The notes: generated from the letters alone by a model not told the origin. Positions 26,691 through 35,747 are shown, numbered from the stretch's first letter. The stretch is 64,000 nt of DNA from Glutamicibacter sp. PS (GCA_031317595.1 JANCMB010000001.1:1296971-1360970); one strand, 5' to 3'. Made by a program: numbers and translations.

Positions 26691-27833
26691 TTAGCCCAGC
26701 AGCGAGCGCACGGTGGCTACCACCACGCTGGCCACCTGGCTGATCTCGTTCTCCTTGGCCGCACGGGTAAAGGAAAGCCGTACTGCGGTGTGTGCTAGTT
26801 CTGCAGGGTAGCCCATGGCGGTGAGCACGGCCGAAGGCTCGGTACTACCGGCCGCGCAGGCCGATCCCGAGGAACACAGGACACCGCGCCGTTCTAGTTC
26901 GATGAGCACGGTTTCGCCGGCGGTACGCGGGAAGACGAACGAGACGATGCCGCCAACGCGTTGCTCGGGAGCCCCGGTGAGTTGCACGGAACCCGGGTGG
27001 CTACGCTCGAGTTCGGTGCAGATTCGTTCGATGAGGTAGCGTCCGTAGCTGTCGCCTCGGCCCTGCCCGCGCTGTTCGGCACAGAGCACCAAGGCACGGG
27101 CGATGCCCACCGCGGCCGCAGGATTCTCGGTCCCCGAGCGCAACCCGCGTTGTTGCCCGCCACCATGCAGCAACGGTTCGACGGCAGCTTTCTGCGACAG
27201 GTACAGCACGCCGCTGCCCTTCAAGGCCCCGATCTTGTGCCCGGAGAGACTTAGCGCATCGACCTGCGCACAGAGTTCGGCCAAATCCAACCAGCCCGCT
27301 GCCTGCACGGCGTCGCAGTGCATCAGGGCGCCGGCTGCGCGTGCCAGCGCGGCAACCTCGGCCACCGGCTGCACGGTGCCGACCTCGTTATTTACGGCCA
27401 TCACCGAGACCACGGCGACGTCTTCATCGACCAGCTCAGCTGCCGCGGCGAGGTCAACCGTGCCGTGGTGGTCCACCGGAATAACCCGGTGGGTGAATCC
27501 ATGGATCCGCACAAGATAGCTACAGGCTTCGAGAACCGCCGGATGCTCCACCGCAGAGGAAACCACGACCCGACCACGCGGATTGGCCAGAGCGGTACCG
27601 ATGATTGCGGTGTTATCGGATTCGGTGCCTCCGGAGGTAAATAACACCTCGTCGGGCGCGACTCCGAGCAGGTCGGCGACCTGTCCGGTGGCCCAGTCCA
27701 CCGCGCGGCGTGCGGAGTGACCCAGTCCGTGATGCGAAGCCGGATTGCCAAATTCGCCGGTCAACAGCGGGGTGATGGTGTCCAGCACCTCTTGTCGCGG
27801 CGGGGCGGTGGCGGCCGCATCCATGTAGATCAT
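26691..27833 (-). CDS. Cysteine desulfurase of the NAD operon
   Basis: PLP enzyme that takes sulfur from cysteine for Fe-S assembly. The 380-residue protein has MDAAATAPP, GGTESDN, the PLP lysine Lys200 in LSLSGHKIGALKG, and the persulfide cysteine in LCSSGSACAAGS (Cys320). As last gene of the nadA-nadB-nadC operon (4-nt overlap with nadC) it probably serves the 4Fe-4S cluster of quinolinate synthase NadA, as known for nadABC-linked nifS/iscS genes. Confidence 0.93.
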   Translation of the reverse strand: MIYMDAAATAPPRQEVLDTITPLLTGEFGNPASHHGLGHSARRAVDWATGQVADLLGVAPDEVLFTSGGTESDNTAIIGTALANPRGRVVVSSAVEHPAVLEACSYLVRIHGFTHRVIPVDHHGTVDLAAAAELVDEDVAVVSVMAVNNEVGTVQPVAEVAALARAAGALMHCDAVQAAGWLDLAELCAQVDALSLSGHKIGALKGSGVLYLSQKAAVEPLLHGGGQQRGLRSGTENPAAAVGIARALVLCAEQRGQGRGDSYGRYLIERICTELERSHPGSVQLTGAPEQRVGGIVSFVFPRTAGETVLIELERRGVLCSSGSACAAGSTEPSAVLTAMGYPAELAHTAVRLSFTRAAKENEISQVASVVVATVRSLLG

Positions 27834-28696
27834 GAGATCACCATATCCAGCCCGAAGTCGATGGCCTGAACCGAGTGGGTGATCGCGCCCGAGGAAATGA
27901 CATCCACTCCGGTTTCGGCCAGCGCCGCCACCGTCTGCAGGTTCACGTTTCCACTGGCCTCCACCACAGCACGTGAATCGATCAATTCGAGGGCAGCGGG
28001 GATCTGCTCGGGGGTGAAGTTATCGAGCATAATCACATCGACTTCGGCTTCGAGCACCGCAGGGATCTGGTCGATGTGATCGACCTCCACTTCCATGGCG
28101 GTGGTGTGCCCCAAACTCGCGCGAACCCGGCGCAAACCAGCGGTGAGCTGTTCTCCGCTGCCGAGAACGGCCAGGTGGTTGTCCTTGGCCATGAAGGCTT
28201 CGGAGAGATTATCGCGATGGTTGACTCCCCCACCGCAGCGCACCGCGTAGCGTTCAAGCACACGTAGTCCCGGAGTAGTTTTCCGGGTGTCGGCAATCTT
28301 CGCCCGCGTATGGGCGACGGCCTGCACGAGCTGTGCGGTGGCGGTGGCAATGGCGCTCATGCGCTGTAGCAGGTTCAGCGCCACCCGTTCGGCCGTCAGA
28401 ATGGCAGCCGCCGGGCCGCTGACCCGCAGCACGCTTTGTCCGGCCGCAAAGGATTGGCCATCCTCGAGCAACACGGTGGTGTCGATCTGCGGGTCGATCA
28501 TCGACATGGCCCGCGCGAAGACGGTTGTTCCGGAGAGCACGCCGGGTTCTCGAGCAACCACCTCGGCGGTGGCCTGCACCGTGGGATCGAGCAGGCTATC
28601 GGCGGTTACGTCGCCGCGCGGACAGTCTTCCGCGAAAGCCAGGGTGAGGATGGCGTCGATGGCTCGAGCGGGGACGGGGCGGATCGCGGGGCTCAC
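27830..28696 (-). CDS. nadC: Nicotinate-nucleotide diphosphorylase (carboxylating)
   Basis: Converts quinolinate and phosphoribosyl pyrophosphate to nicotinate mononucleotide. The 288-residue protein has EDCPRGDVTADSL, NLLQRMSAIATATAQLV, DTRKTTPGLRVLERYAVRCGGGVNHR, MEVEVDHIDQI and a C-terminal ASGNVNLQTVAALAETGVDVISSGAITHS. It overlaps nadB by 4 nt and the desulfurase gene by 4 nt, so all are translated as a coupled operon. Confidence 0.96.
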   Translation of the reverse strand: MSPAIRPVPARAIDAILTLAFAEDCPRGDVTADSLLDPTVQATAEVVAREPGVLSGTTVFARAMSMIDPQIDTTVLLEDGQSFAAGQSVLRVSGPAAAILTAERVALNLLQRMSAIATATAQLVQAVAHTRAKIADTRKTTPGLRVLERYAVRCGGGVNHRDNLSEAFMAKDNHLAVLGSGEQLTAGLRRVRASLGHTTAMEVEVDHIDQIPAVLEAEVDVIMLDNFTPEQIPAALELIDSRAVVEASGNVNLQTVAALAETGVDVISSGAITHSVQAIDFGLDMVIS

Positions 28697-30303
28697 ACCA
28701 AGGTTCCTTTCGGGTCGTTTTGTAGTAGGGCGCGCTCGGCGCCGGCGAGCATCCAGCCGGTTCGCCGTCCGGCATCACCGTCACCGACCCCGTCGGTGCG
28801 GTAGTGCGCGCCGAGGTTACCGGTGCGCTGCGCGGCCGCGTGGGCGATGATCCGGGCGGTGAGCCACAGGTTGCGAAGTTCGAAGTGCGAGCGCGGGTCA
28901 CCGGCCAGTGGGCTGCCAGCCTGCAGTTGCCCGATGGCCGCCGTCAAGCCCGGTCCATCGCGACGTACGGCCAATGTGGCGCTGGCCAGAGCCTGCAGGT
29001 CTGGAAGGGTCAGCGGCCCTTGTGCGTTGGGTAGTGGAAGCTCGGTCACGGCAAGCTCTGGGAAGTCCACCCTCGTTCCGGCACTGTCTTGGGCCATCGC
29101 CCGCACGGCACGATCGGCGAAGACCAGGGCCTCGAGCAGCGAGTTGCTAGCTAGCCGGTTCGCCCCGTGCACGCCGGTATTGGCGCATTCCCCGGCGGCG
29201 TAGAGACCTGCGACGGTGGTACGTCCCTGCCGGTCGGTGGCGATCCCACCCATGGCGTAGTGCTGGGCCGGACACACCGGGATAAGGTCTCGGGCCATAT
29301 CGAGTGAGCTGTCCGCCAACCGCGCGCTGATCGTTGGGAAGCGGCGGGCCAGGAAACCCGTCCCGCGTTCACGTTCGATGCCGCGGGCATCGAGAAATAC
29401 CCGACGCCCCTCGGCGTATTCGGCGTGGATGGCGCGGGCGACCACGTCGCGCGGAGCCAATTCCGCCTGCGGGTGTTCGGCCATGAATCGTTGCCCGGCG
29501 TCGTTGAGCAAAATAGCTCCCTCACCGCGCACGGCCTCACTTATCATCCCGGCCTCGGGATGGTACTGCGGATCCACGAGGGTGGGGTGGAATTGGATGA
29601 ACTCCATATCGGTGAGCACCGCACCGGCGGCGGCCGCAAGTCCAATGCCATCGGCGGTGGCGCCGTCAGGGTTGGTCGTGGCCGCATAGAGCTGTCCCAG
29701 TCCCCCGGTGGCCAGCAACAAGGCATCACAGGTGAGCGTGTTCTCCCGCCCGGCGCTATGGACGCGCACCGCATGCACACGCCCCTGATCCAACAACACC
29801 TCGGTAGCTAGGGTGTGTTCAAGCAACCGCAACCGCCCGGAGACCGACAGTGCCCGGCAGGCGTCGGCGAGCGTGCGGACCAGCCCGGCGCCGGTGGCAT
29901 CTCCACCCACGTGCACGATTCGTGCCCGGCTGTGCGCCGCTTCCAGACCCAACTGCAAGGTTTCATCGGCGTTCCGGTCGAAACGCACCCCGTAGGCTTC
30001 GAGCCGGGTGACAATCTCCTCCCCCAACTCGCACATCAGCTGCACCGGCGCGGGGGCACAGTGCCCGGCACCGGCGCTCAGGGTGTCTTGCACATGCTCG
30101 GACACGCTGTCACCGGCGGCCGTGCCTTGGGCGGTGACAGCGCTCAGGCCACCCTGGGCCAGCGCCGAATTGGAGGTGCCCAGCGCATCCTTGGTCACGA
30201 GGGTAACCTCGGTGCCCAGTGCCAGGGCCTGCAGTGCGGCAAAGAGGCCGCTTACCCCGGAACCAACGATCAGCAGACGCCGCCCGATGGGTTGGGTGCT
30301 CAT
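28693..30303 (-). CDS. nadB: L-aspartate oxidase
   Basis: FAD enzyme oxidising L-aspartate to iminoaspartate, the substrate of NadA. The 536-residue protein has the FAD motif LLIVGSGVSGLFAALQAL, ALAQGGLSAVTAQGTAAGDS (the flavin-proximal loop), LLATGGLGQLYAATTNPDGATADG, EFIQFHPT, and HYAMGGIATDRQGRT with GLYAAGECANTGVHGANRLASNSLLEALVF. It overlaps nadA and nadC by 4 nt each. Confidence 0.96.
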   Translation of the reverse strand: MSTQPIGRRLLIVGSGVSGLFAALQALALGTEVTLVTKDALGTSNSALAQGGLSAVTAQGTAAGDSVSEHVQDTLSAGAGHCAPAPVQLMCELGEEIVTRLEAYGVRFDRNADETLQLGLEAAHSRARIVHVGGDATGAGLVRTLADACRALSVSGRLRLLEHTLATEVLLDQGRVHAVRVHSAGRENTLTCDALLLATGGLGQLYAATTNPDGATADGIGLAAAAGAVLTDMEFIQFHPTLVDPQYHPEAGMISEAVRGEGAILLNDAGQRFMAEHPQAELAPRDVVARAIHAEYAEGRRVFLDARGIERERGTGFLARRFPTISARLADSSLDMARDLIPVCPAQHYAMGGIATDRQGRTTVAGLYAAGECANTGVHGANRLASNSLLEALVFADRAVRAMAQDSAGTRVDFPELAVTELPLPNAQGPLTLPDLQALASATLAVRRDGPGLTAAIGQLQAGSPLAGDPRSHFELRNLWLTARIIAHAAAQRTGNLGAHYRTDGVGDGDAGRRTGWMLAGAERALLQNDPKGTLV

Positions 30304-31562
30304 GGCTTGGCGGCCAGCATGCGCTCGAGAGCCACCTTCGCATCGGCGGCCGTGGTGGCATCGACGGTGATCTGGTTGACCACACGACCGGCGACCAGTT
30401 CTTCAAGCACCCAAGCGAGGTAGCCCGGGTGGATGCGGTACATCGTCGAGCAGGGACAGATCACCGGGTCCAGGCAGAAAATGGTGTGCTGCGGGTGCTC
30501 GGCGGCGAGCCGGTTCACCATGTTGATCTCGGTGCCGATGGCGAACACGGTGGGTTCGGTGGCCCCTTCGATGGCCTTGCGGATGTAGTCGGTGGATCCG
30601 GCCTCATCGGCGGCGTCGACGACCTCCATCGGGCATTCGGGGTGGACGATCACCCGCACGCCGGGGTACTCGGCGCGGGCCTGCTCGATCTGGTTCACGG
30701 TGAAGCGCTTGTGCACCGAGCAGAAGCCGTGCCACAGAATGACCTGGGCTTGGCGCAGAGTAGCCTCGTCGTTGCCACCCAGCGTCTTGCGCGGAGTCCA
30801 CATGGGCATCTGCTCCAGCGGTACACCCATGGCCTTGGCCGTGTTGCGTCCCAGGTGCTGATCCGGGAAGAACAAGACCCGGCGACCGCGCTGGAAGGCC
30901 CACTCCAACACGGTTTTGGCGTTGGAGGAGGTGCAGACCAAGCCACCGTTTCGACCCACGAATGCCTTCAGGGCGGCCGAGCAGTTCATGTAGGTCACCG
31001 GGATGACCGGGGCTCGACCGTCGTCTTCTTCGTCCTTGTAGAGCTCCATGAGCTCATCCCAGCAGCGCTGCACGCTGGCCTCATCGGCCATATCGGCCAT
31101 GGAGCAGCCCGCGGCGAGATTCGGCAGGATCACCGACTGCTCATCGGTGGAGAGGATGTCGGCGGTTTCGGCCATGAAGTGCACGCCGCAGAAGACAATG
31201 TGTTCGGCCTTGTCGCGCGTCAGCGCGGCGTTGGCCAGCTGGAAGCTGTCGCCCACGAAGTCGGCGTACTTCACCACCTCATCACGCTGGTAGAAGTGAC
31301 CGAGGATCACCGCACGTTCCCCGAGCGTTTCGCGGGCCGCGCGGATGCGCTGGTCCAGCTCCTCCTCAGTGGCCTGCAGGTACTGCTCGGGCAGTCGGCC
31401 CTGGACTGGGAAGTCGGCGGGCACCACATCCTGTTGCGAGGCTCCCGGACCGTAGCCGGCGGTGGCGTCCCACGGGTTCTTGGACAGCGAGGAGGAACAG
31501 GTGGATCCCGGTGCGGTGAGGGTCAGCCGGGTGATGGTGGTGGAAAGATTCGTGGTGCTCAT
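30300..31562 (-). CDS. nadA: Quinolinate synthase
   Basis: Condenses iminoaspartate with dihydroxyacetone phosphate to quinolinate at a 4Fe-4S cluster. The 420-residue protein is of the longer actinobacterial type with a ~70-residue N-terminal extension. Motifs: VILGHFYQRDEVVKYADFVGDSFQLA, FCGVHFMAETADIL, LAAGCSMADMA, TYMNCSAALKAF, HPECPMEVVDAAD and LDPVICPCSTMYRI, which hold the candidate cluster cysteines. It overlaps nrtR and nadB by 4 nt. Confidence 0.96.
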   Translation of the reverse strand: MSTTNLSTTITRLTLTAPGSTCSSSLSKNPWDATAGYGPGASQQDVVPADFPVQGRLPEQYLQATEEELDQRIRAARETLGERAVILGHFYQRDEVVKYADFVGDSFQLANAALTRDKAEHIVFCGVHFMAETADILSTDEQSVILPNLAAGCSMADMADEASVQRCWDELMELYKDEEDDGRAPVIPVTYMNCSAALKAFVGRNGGLVCTSSNAKTVLEWAFQRGRRVLFFPDQHLGRNTAKAMGVPLEQMPMWTPRKTLGGNDEATLRQAQVILWHGFCSVHKRFTVNQIEQARAEYPGVRVIVHPECPMEVVDAADEAGSTDYIRKAIEGATEPTVFAIGTEINMVNRLAAEHPQHTIFCLDPVICPCSTMYRIHPGYLAWVLEELVAGRVVNQITVDATTAADAKVALERMLAAKP

Positions 31563-32281
31563 GAGGTTCGGTCCACTTCTAGAGGGTCGGGGCCGTGGCC
31601 GATGTAGCGGTACAGCCGTGGGGGTCGGTGTTTGCCTCCGGCGAGGAATTCGTCGGTGGCCTCGATGGAACTGGTGTTCTTCAATTGGCGGCGGAAGTTG
31701 GCCGGATCCAGGCTCCGGCCCAGCACCGCCTCGTAGACTTCACGCAGCTGAGCCAGCGTGAAGCGATCACCGAGTAGCCGGTGGGCAACCTGCCCGTACT
31801 CGGTCTTATTGCGCAGCCGCCAGAGCGCGTAGTCCACGATCTTGCGGTGATCGAAGGCCAGTTGCGGACTGTGCTCGCCATAGGCCGGGTACCACGCCAC
31901 GTTCGGGTCGCTGACCGTGGCTCCAACCTGGGCCTCGGTCAGGAGAGCGAAGTAGGCGATAGTCACCAAACGTTGGGTCGGTGAACGGTCCGGGTCGCCA
32001 AAGGTATAGAGCTGTTCGAGATAGCTCGGGCGCAGCCCGGTGGTTTCGGCCAACGTGCGTCCGGCCGCCTCGCCGAGAGATTCGCGGGCACCGACCGGTC
32101 CGCCGGGCAGGGCCCATTGGCCGCGGTAGGGCTGGCGAATGCGTTTGACGAGCGGCATCCACAGCCGGGTTCCGCCATGTTCGGGATCCGTGCGGATCCC
32201 GAGGATGACGGTGGATACGGCCAGTGCTGGCGGCATGTTGCGCCGCTCGTTCACGTTGGCCCATCCGGGACTCATTGACAT
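31559..32281 (-). CDS. nrtR: NrtR-type Nudix-related regulator of NAD synthesis
   Basis: Repressor that senses NAD metabolites, first gene of the NAD operon. The N-terminal Nudix fold (PALAVSTVILGI, RQPYRGQWALPGGPVG) has a degenerate Nudix box, GPVGARESLGEAAGRTLAETTGL: the usual REUXEEXGU glutamates are partly replaced by Thr, as expected for a non-hydrolysing regulator. The C-terminal winged helix follows (FTLAQLREVYEAVLGRSLDPANFRRQL, then HRPPRLYRY). Start set at 32281 (MSMSPGW); an in-frame GTG at 32326 is possible if the transcript is nearly leaderless. A palindromic operator lies just upstream. Confidence 0.88.
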   Translation of the reverse strand: MSMSPGWANVNERRNMPPALAVSTVILGIRTDPEHGGTRLWMPLVKRIRQPYRGQWALPGGPVGARESLGEAAGRTLAETTGLRPSYLEQLYTFGDPDRSPTQRLVTIAYFALLTEAQVGATVSDPNVAWYPAYGEHSPQLAFDHRKIVDYALWRLRNKTEYGQVAHRLLGDRFTLAQLREVYEAVLGRSLDPANFRRQLKNTSSIEATDEFLAGGKHRPPRLYRYIGHGPDPLEVDRTS

Positions 32282-32331
32282 CTTTGCTGCCGTTCGTCGA
32301 TGACTTGCTCCGGTGGCGACCACCACCCAGC

Positions 32332-32354
32332 GTTAAAGTCATTTTGACATTAAC
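32332..32354. promoter_or_regulatory. NrtR operator
   Basis: GTTAAAGTCA and TGACATTAAC flank TTT; the arms are inverse complements with one mismatch. It lies directly upstream of the nrtR-nadABC operon, in the divergent gap before the hydrolase gene at 32413. The sequence and site fit an NrtR-type palindrome and imply autoregulation of the NAD operon. Confidence 0.72.
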
Positions 32355-32412
32355 TGCCCATCGGGGCCAACCGACCCGATAAATGTGACGCATCTGGCCT
32401 ATGATCGTGTTC

Positions 32413-33162
32413 ATGAGTTTGGATCTGAATCTTCGGGTGATCTCCGCAAACAGCGGCTCGAACGCACCGACCACATTGCTCATTCACGGTTTCGCGTCAT
32501 CCGCGGAGCTGAACTGGGAGCGCTCCGGCTGGATCAAGCACCTCACCGGCGAAGGGCGCAATGTCGCCCTGGTCGACCTGCCAGGCCATGGCAGCGAACC
32601 GCGTACCAATCCCGGAAGCTGGGCACCGAGTGCCATTCGCGCCGCGCTGACCGCGGCCGTTGAGTCGCTCGACTGCGGCAGCGTCGACGTTCTGGGCTAC
32701 TCTCTGGGCTCGCGCCTGGGCTGGGAATTCGCCGCATACCACCCGCATCTGGTTCGCCGACTGATCATGGGCGGCCCGGCCAGCATCGACCCGCTGGCCG
32801 CCTTCGCACTCGATCAGGCACGAGCCTTCCTCGAGAACGGCGAGGCAATCGCCGATGACTATACGGCCAAGGTAATGCAGATTGCCCAGGCCGAACCCGA
32901 CACCGATTCTGCCGCACTCTTCCGCCTCATCGAGGCCATCAAAACCGAGCCCTACAACCCCGCAGCCAAGGTGCCGACCGCCCCGACCTTGCTCGTGGCC
33001 GGCGATCAGGACGATCTGGCCACCACCATGCCGCAGTTGCGTCGGTTGCTGACCACCGCGGGCACCGAGTCGGCCGTGGCATGGCTGGCCGGACGCAATC
33101 ATGCCAACGCCATTACCAGCCGAGACTTCAAGCTGCGTGCAAGCGAGTTCCTCGCCGGGTAG
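32413..33162 (+). CDS. Alpha/beta-fold hydrolase
   Basis: About 249 residues. It has the oxyanion segment TLLIHGFASSAELNWE, the nucleophile elbow LGYSLGSRLGWEF (Ser in GYSLG), an acid in VAGDQDDL and a late His in GRNHANAI. Substrate unknown. No ribosome site precedes either ATG (32401 or 32413), but TATGAT at 32400-32405 resembles a -10 box and would start the message close to the ATG at 32413, suggesting a leaderless mRNA. Divergent from nrtR. Confidence 0.82.
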   Translation: MSLDLNLRVISANSGSNAPTTLLIHGFASSAELNWERSGWIKHLTGEGRNVALVDLPGHGSEPRTNPGSWAPSAIRAALTAAVESLDCGSVDVLGYSLGSRLGWEFAAYHPHLVRRLIMGGPASIDPLAAFALDQARAFLENGEAIADDYTAKVMQIAQAEPDTDSAALFRLIEAIKTEPYNPAAKVPTAPTLLVAGDQDDLATTMPQLRRLLTTAGTESAVAWLAGRNHANAITSRDFKLRASEFLAG

Positions 33163-33233
33163 CGCGCGGGAACAGGCTCACCGCTCGCACGTGGCACTGG
33201 CCTGAGGTGCGCCCCGTTGAAAGAATGGGGTGC

Positions 33234-33824
33234 ATGATGATGCACAAGACCTACCGACGCGACGACGACGGCACGCTGCACTACCGCGAAGCCTGGAAAG
33301 ACAAGGGCTTCGTCGTCACGCACACAGGCAAGGTCGGCACCAAGGGCAAGCAGCAAGCACGCAGCGTCAAGAGCAAGACCTGGCCCAACAATCCCACGGC
33401 CACCGAGCAGCTCGCCCAGTTCCTCGCACAGGCAACGGCCGACGGGTACCGGGAACTTGCCGACGACGAAATGGGCTGGGCCGTGCTGCAGATCTGGACC
33501 GAGCCGGACGGGCCCCTGGCCGAATGGGTGCTCGCCGAAGGAACCGGCGAGCTCAATGAGAAGCTCGGCTGGCTGGGGCTGGGCCATTATGACGGCTACG
33601 ACATCGGTGGAACCCCTCCAACGGAATCGGGGCTCGAGGGCACTCGCATCAATCTTTTTTGCCGCGTGGTGGACTGCAAGCTCGGAGTTAAAGCGCTTCG
33701 AGCCTTCGGCAGAGAACACGATCTAATCCAGCGCACCTTGATCGCCGCTCGAGAACCGGGGGCTCAGCACGAGTACGCGCTGGCTTGGGCACCGACTAAA
33801 AAGATCAAGAACTTCACGTTCTAG
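33234..33824 (+). CDS. WGR-like domain protein of unknown function
   Basis: A 196-residue protein starting with repeated Met codons (ATGATGATG) after GAATGGGG. The N-terminal ~80 residues follow the layout of a WGR domain (YRRDDDGTLHYREAWKDKGFV, THTGKVGTKGKQQ, then a helix TATEQLAQFLAQATADGYREL), but the W-G-R triplet itself reads HTGKVG. The remainder (MGWAVLQIWTEPDG onward) matches nothing recognised. WGR domains bind nucleic acid in other proteins; no such role can be claimed here. Confidence 0.7.
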   Translation: MMMHKTYRRDDDGTLHYREAWKDKGFVVTHTGKVGTKGKQQARSVKSKTWPNNPTATEQLAQFLAQATADGYRELADDEMGWAVLQIWTEPDGPLAEWVLAEGTGELNEKLGWLGLGHYDGYDIGGTPPTESGLEGTRINLFCRVVDCKLGVKALRAFGREHDLIQRTLIAAREPGAQHEYALAWAPTKKIKNFTF

Positions 33825-33872
33825 CACGCACAATCCGATTCGATATCTGCCAATGCCGCCACACGCTCGAGC

Positions 33873-34385
33873 CTATTTATCGCTCGACGATGACCTGCGC
33901 GCGGACGGCTTCCAGGCCGGAGCGGAGCTGATCGAGGCGCAAATGCGCTGGCTGATGGTCGACAAGTGTCGAGCTTGTGCCTTGGTCAACGCCCCGAAGA
34001 CCACCCGTTGCACCAGTGCTTCGTGCCCGGGTCGCGCTTGAGCGACCTTTCTAGCACCGTCCTCGGTTAAGATCGCCAAGGTGTAGCGCCCATCGCTCGG
34101 ATCGGGTTGCCGGTAGACCCACTGATTCTTTTCCAGTCGTGCGATCCCCCGCGAAAGCCGCGACAAGGTCGAATTGGCAAAGCCCGCCAGCGTGCTCATC
34201 CGCAAGGTACGCTCCGGCGCTTCGCTGAGCGCATACATCAGGCCGTACTCGAAATGCGTAAGACCACTGTCGGCCTGCAATTGGGCGTCCAGTGCAGCGG
34301 GTAGCCGCTCCAAGAGGGTCGCAACGGACGACCAGATCTCGAGGCTCTCGCCACTCAATTCAGCTTCGTCAGCGGAAGTTCTCAT
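33873..34385 (-). CDS. MarR-family regulator divergent from an SDR gene
   Basis: A 170-residue winged-helix regulator: LTHFEYGLMYALSEAPERTLRMSTLAGFANSTLSRLSRGIARLEKNQWVYR, then the wing QPDPSDGRYTLAILTEDG. It faces the SDR gene at 34537 across a region full of CTTGCTT palindromes, the expected layout for a MarR repressor controlling itself and an adjacent enzyme. Confidence 0.88.
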   Translation of the reverse strand: MRTSADEAELSGESLEIWSSVATLLERLPAALDAQLQADSGLTHFEYGLMYALSEAPERTLRMSTLAGFANSTLSRLSRGIARLEKNQWVYRQPDPSDGRYTLAILTEDGARKVAQARPGHEALVQRVVFGALTKAQARHLSTISQRICASISSAPAWKPSARRSSSSDK

Positions 34386-34434
34386 GCAACCATGCTACCA
34401 AAGCAGTTGGAAAGATCGGGTTTTTATCTTTCCC

Positions 34435-34463
34435 AAGCAAGTTAAATGACTTGCTTAAGCAAG
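34435..34463. promoter_or_regulatory. Nested MarR operators
   Basis: AAGCAAGT (34435-34442) is exactly inverted as ACTTGCTT (34449-34456). The perfect 14-mer CTTGCTTAAGCAAG (34450-34463) overlaps it. TTGCTT of this palindrome also serves as a -35 box, 18 nt before TACGAT (34475-34480), so binding would block the SDR promoter. Confidence 0.65.
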
Positions 34464-34536
34464 CAAAGTGGACCTACGATCGGTATCTCATTCACACAAG
34501 GAAGGTCTCCATGAGGGCCACGAGAGGGAAACAAAA

Positions 34537-35328
34537 TTGGATCTTCAACTTGAGGGCAAACGAGCGTTCATCAGCGGCTCGACCCAGGGCATTGGCTACG
34601 CTGTCGCGGCCACCTTGGCTTCCGAGGGAACCCACGTAGTTCTCAACGGCCGTAATTCACAACGACTCGTCGAAGCCGTTACTCGGTTACGCGAGGACTG
34701 CCCCGGCGCCCACGTTTCCGGGATCACCGCCGATTTATCGGAGCCCGAGCAGGTTAGCGAGCTCTTGGAGCAGCTGGGCGAAGTCGACATTCTGATCAAT
34801 AACGTCGGGGTATTCGGCCTTGCGGACTTCACGACGCTCAGCGATGCACAGTGGCAACAGTATGTCGATATCAATCTCATGAGCGGCGTCCGACTCTCAC
34901 GGCAACTATTACCCGGCATGGTGACGCGCGGTTGGGGCCGCATCATTTTCATTAGCAGCGAATCCGGGGTTAACATTCCGGCCGACATGATCCATTACGG
35001 AACAACCAAATCCGCCATGCTGGCTTTGGGTAATGGGCTAGCCAAACTCACCCGTGGCACCGAGGTGACCGTCAATACGGTTCTTGGCGGGCCAACCTAT
35101 TCCGAGGGCGTCGCATCGGCAGTCTCCGCGCTGGCTATGGCCCAGCAAGTGCCCGCCGAGGAGATCAAGCAGTCCGTCATTGCACAGAACACCACCACGC
35201 TTCTGGAGCGTTTCATCGAGCCACGCGAAATCGCAGATCTAGTGGCCTTCACATGCAGTCCCCGCGCTTCGGCTACCAACGGCGCCACCCTCCGCGCCGA
35301 TGGAGGCACCCTCACCTCCATACTGTGA
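34537..35328 (+). CDS. SDR-family oxidoreductase
   Basis: A 263-residue short-chain dehydrogenase: cofactor loop ISGSTQGIGYAVA, NNVG, the catalytic region IIFISSESGVNIPADMIHYGTTKSAML (Ser, Tyr, Lys), and a C-terminal NGATLRADGGTLTSIL. The TTG at 34537 is taken as start because GAGAGGGAA lies about 9 nt upstream and the encoded N-terminus (DLQLEGKRAFISGS) is standard for the family. An ATG-initiated frame at 34511 is out of frame. Probably repressed by the divergent MarR protein. Confidence 0.85.
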   Translation: MDLQLEGKRAFISGSTQGIGYAVAATLASEGTHVVLNGRNSQRLVEAVTRLREDCPGAHVSGITADLSEPEQVSELLEQLGEVDILINNVGVFGLADFTTLSDAQWQQYVDINLMSGVRLSRQLLPGMVTRGWGRIIFISSESGVNIPADMIHYGTTKSAMLALGNGLAKLTRGTEVTVNTVLGGPTYSEGVASAVSALAMAQQVPAEEIKQSVIAQNTTTLLERFIEPREIADLVAFTCSPRASATNGATLRADGGTLTSIL

Positions 35329-35747
35329 GCGGTGACCCGGCAAGCAATGGTAGGCGCGCGCACCGACGGACCGCCTAGCGACGCGGACATAGACCCTGCC
35401 AGGCGAAAGGCGGCCTAGCAGTATCGCCGGCGCCACTCCTTTCCCGCCCGCGTAATGCGAGATCGGAAACCTATGTCATCGCGCCTCGAATGTTGACTCC
35501 GGCCTGCACGTCACGGCGCCGGATAGGAGATCGCCAGAAGTTCAAAACCGATCCCACACCTTGAAGATCCACCGTCCACCCGAGGGGGATATCGGCGCTT
35601 CGGCTTCGCGCAATCGGCGGAACACCGCAAATCAAGTGAGTCCGATCGGGAATTCCCATCATCTGGACTTACCTGTACACTCAAGCCCAAGCACTGTCAC
35701 GCACAGGTTTCGAGCGCTAGCAGCTGAAAAGAAACCGAGGTTTAGCA
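35329..35747. other. 419-nt intergenic region
   Basis: No convincing gene, RNA or repeat is seen. Short frames on either strand lack ribosome sites. The last ~60 nt hold the leader of the DUF4190 gene. Confidence 0.5.

Noticed and set aside
30219-31607. 462-codon plus-strand frame
   Set aside because: Antisense shadow of nadA; His/Gly/Val-rich translation typical of reversed high-GC genes.
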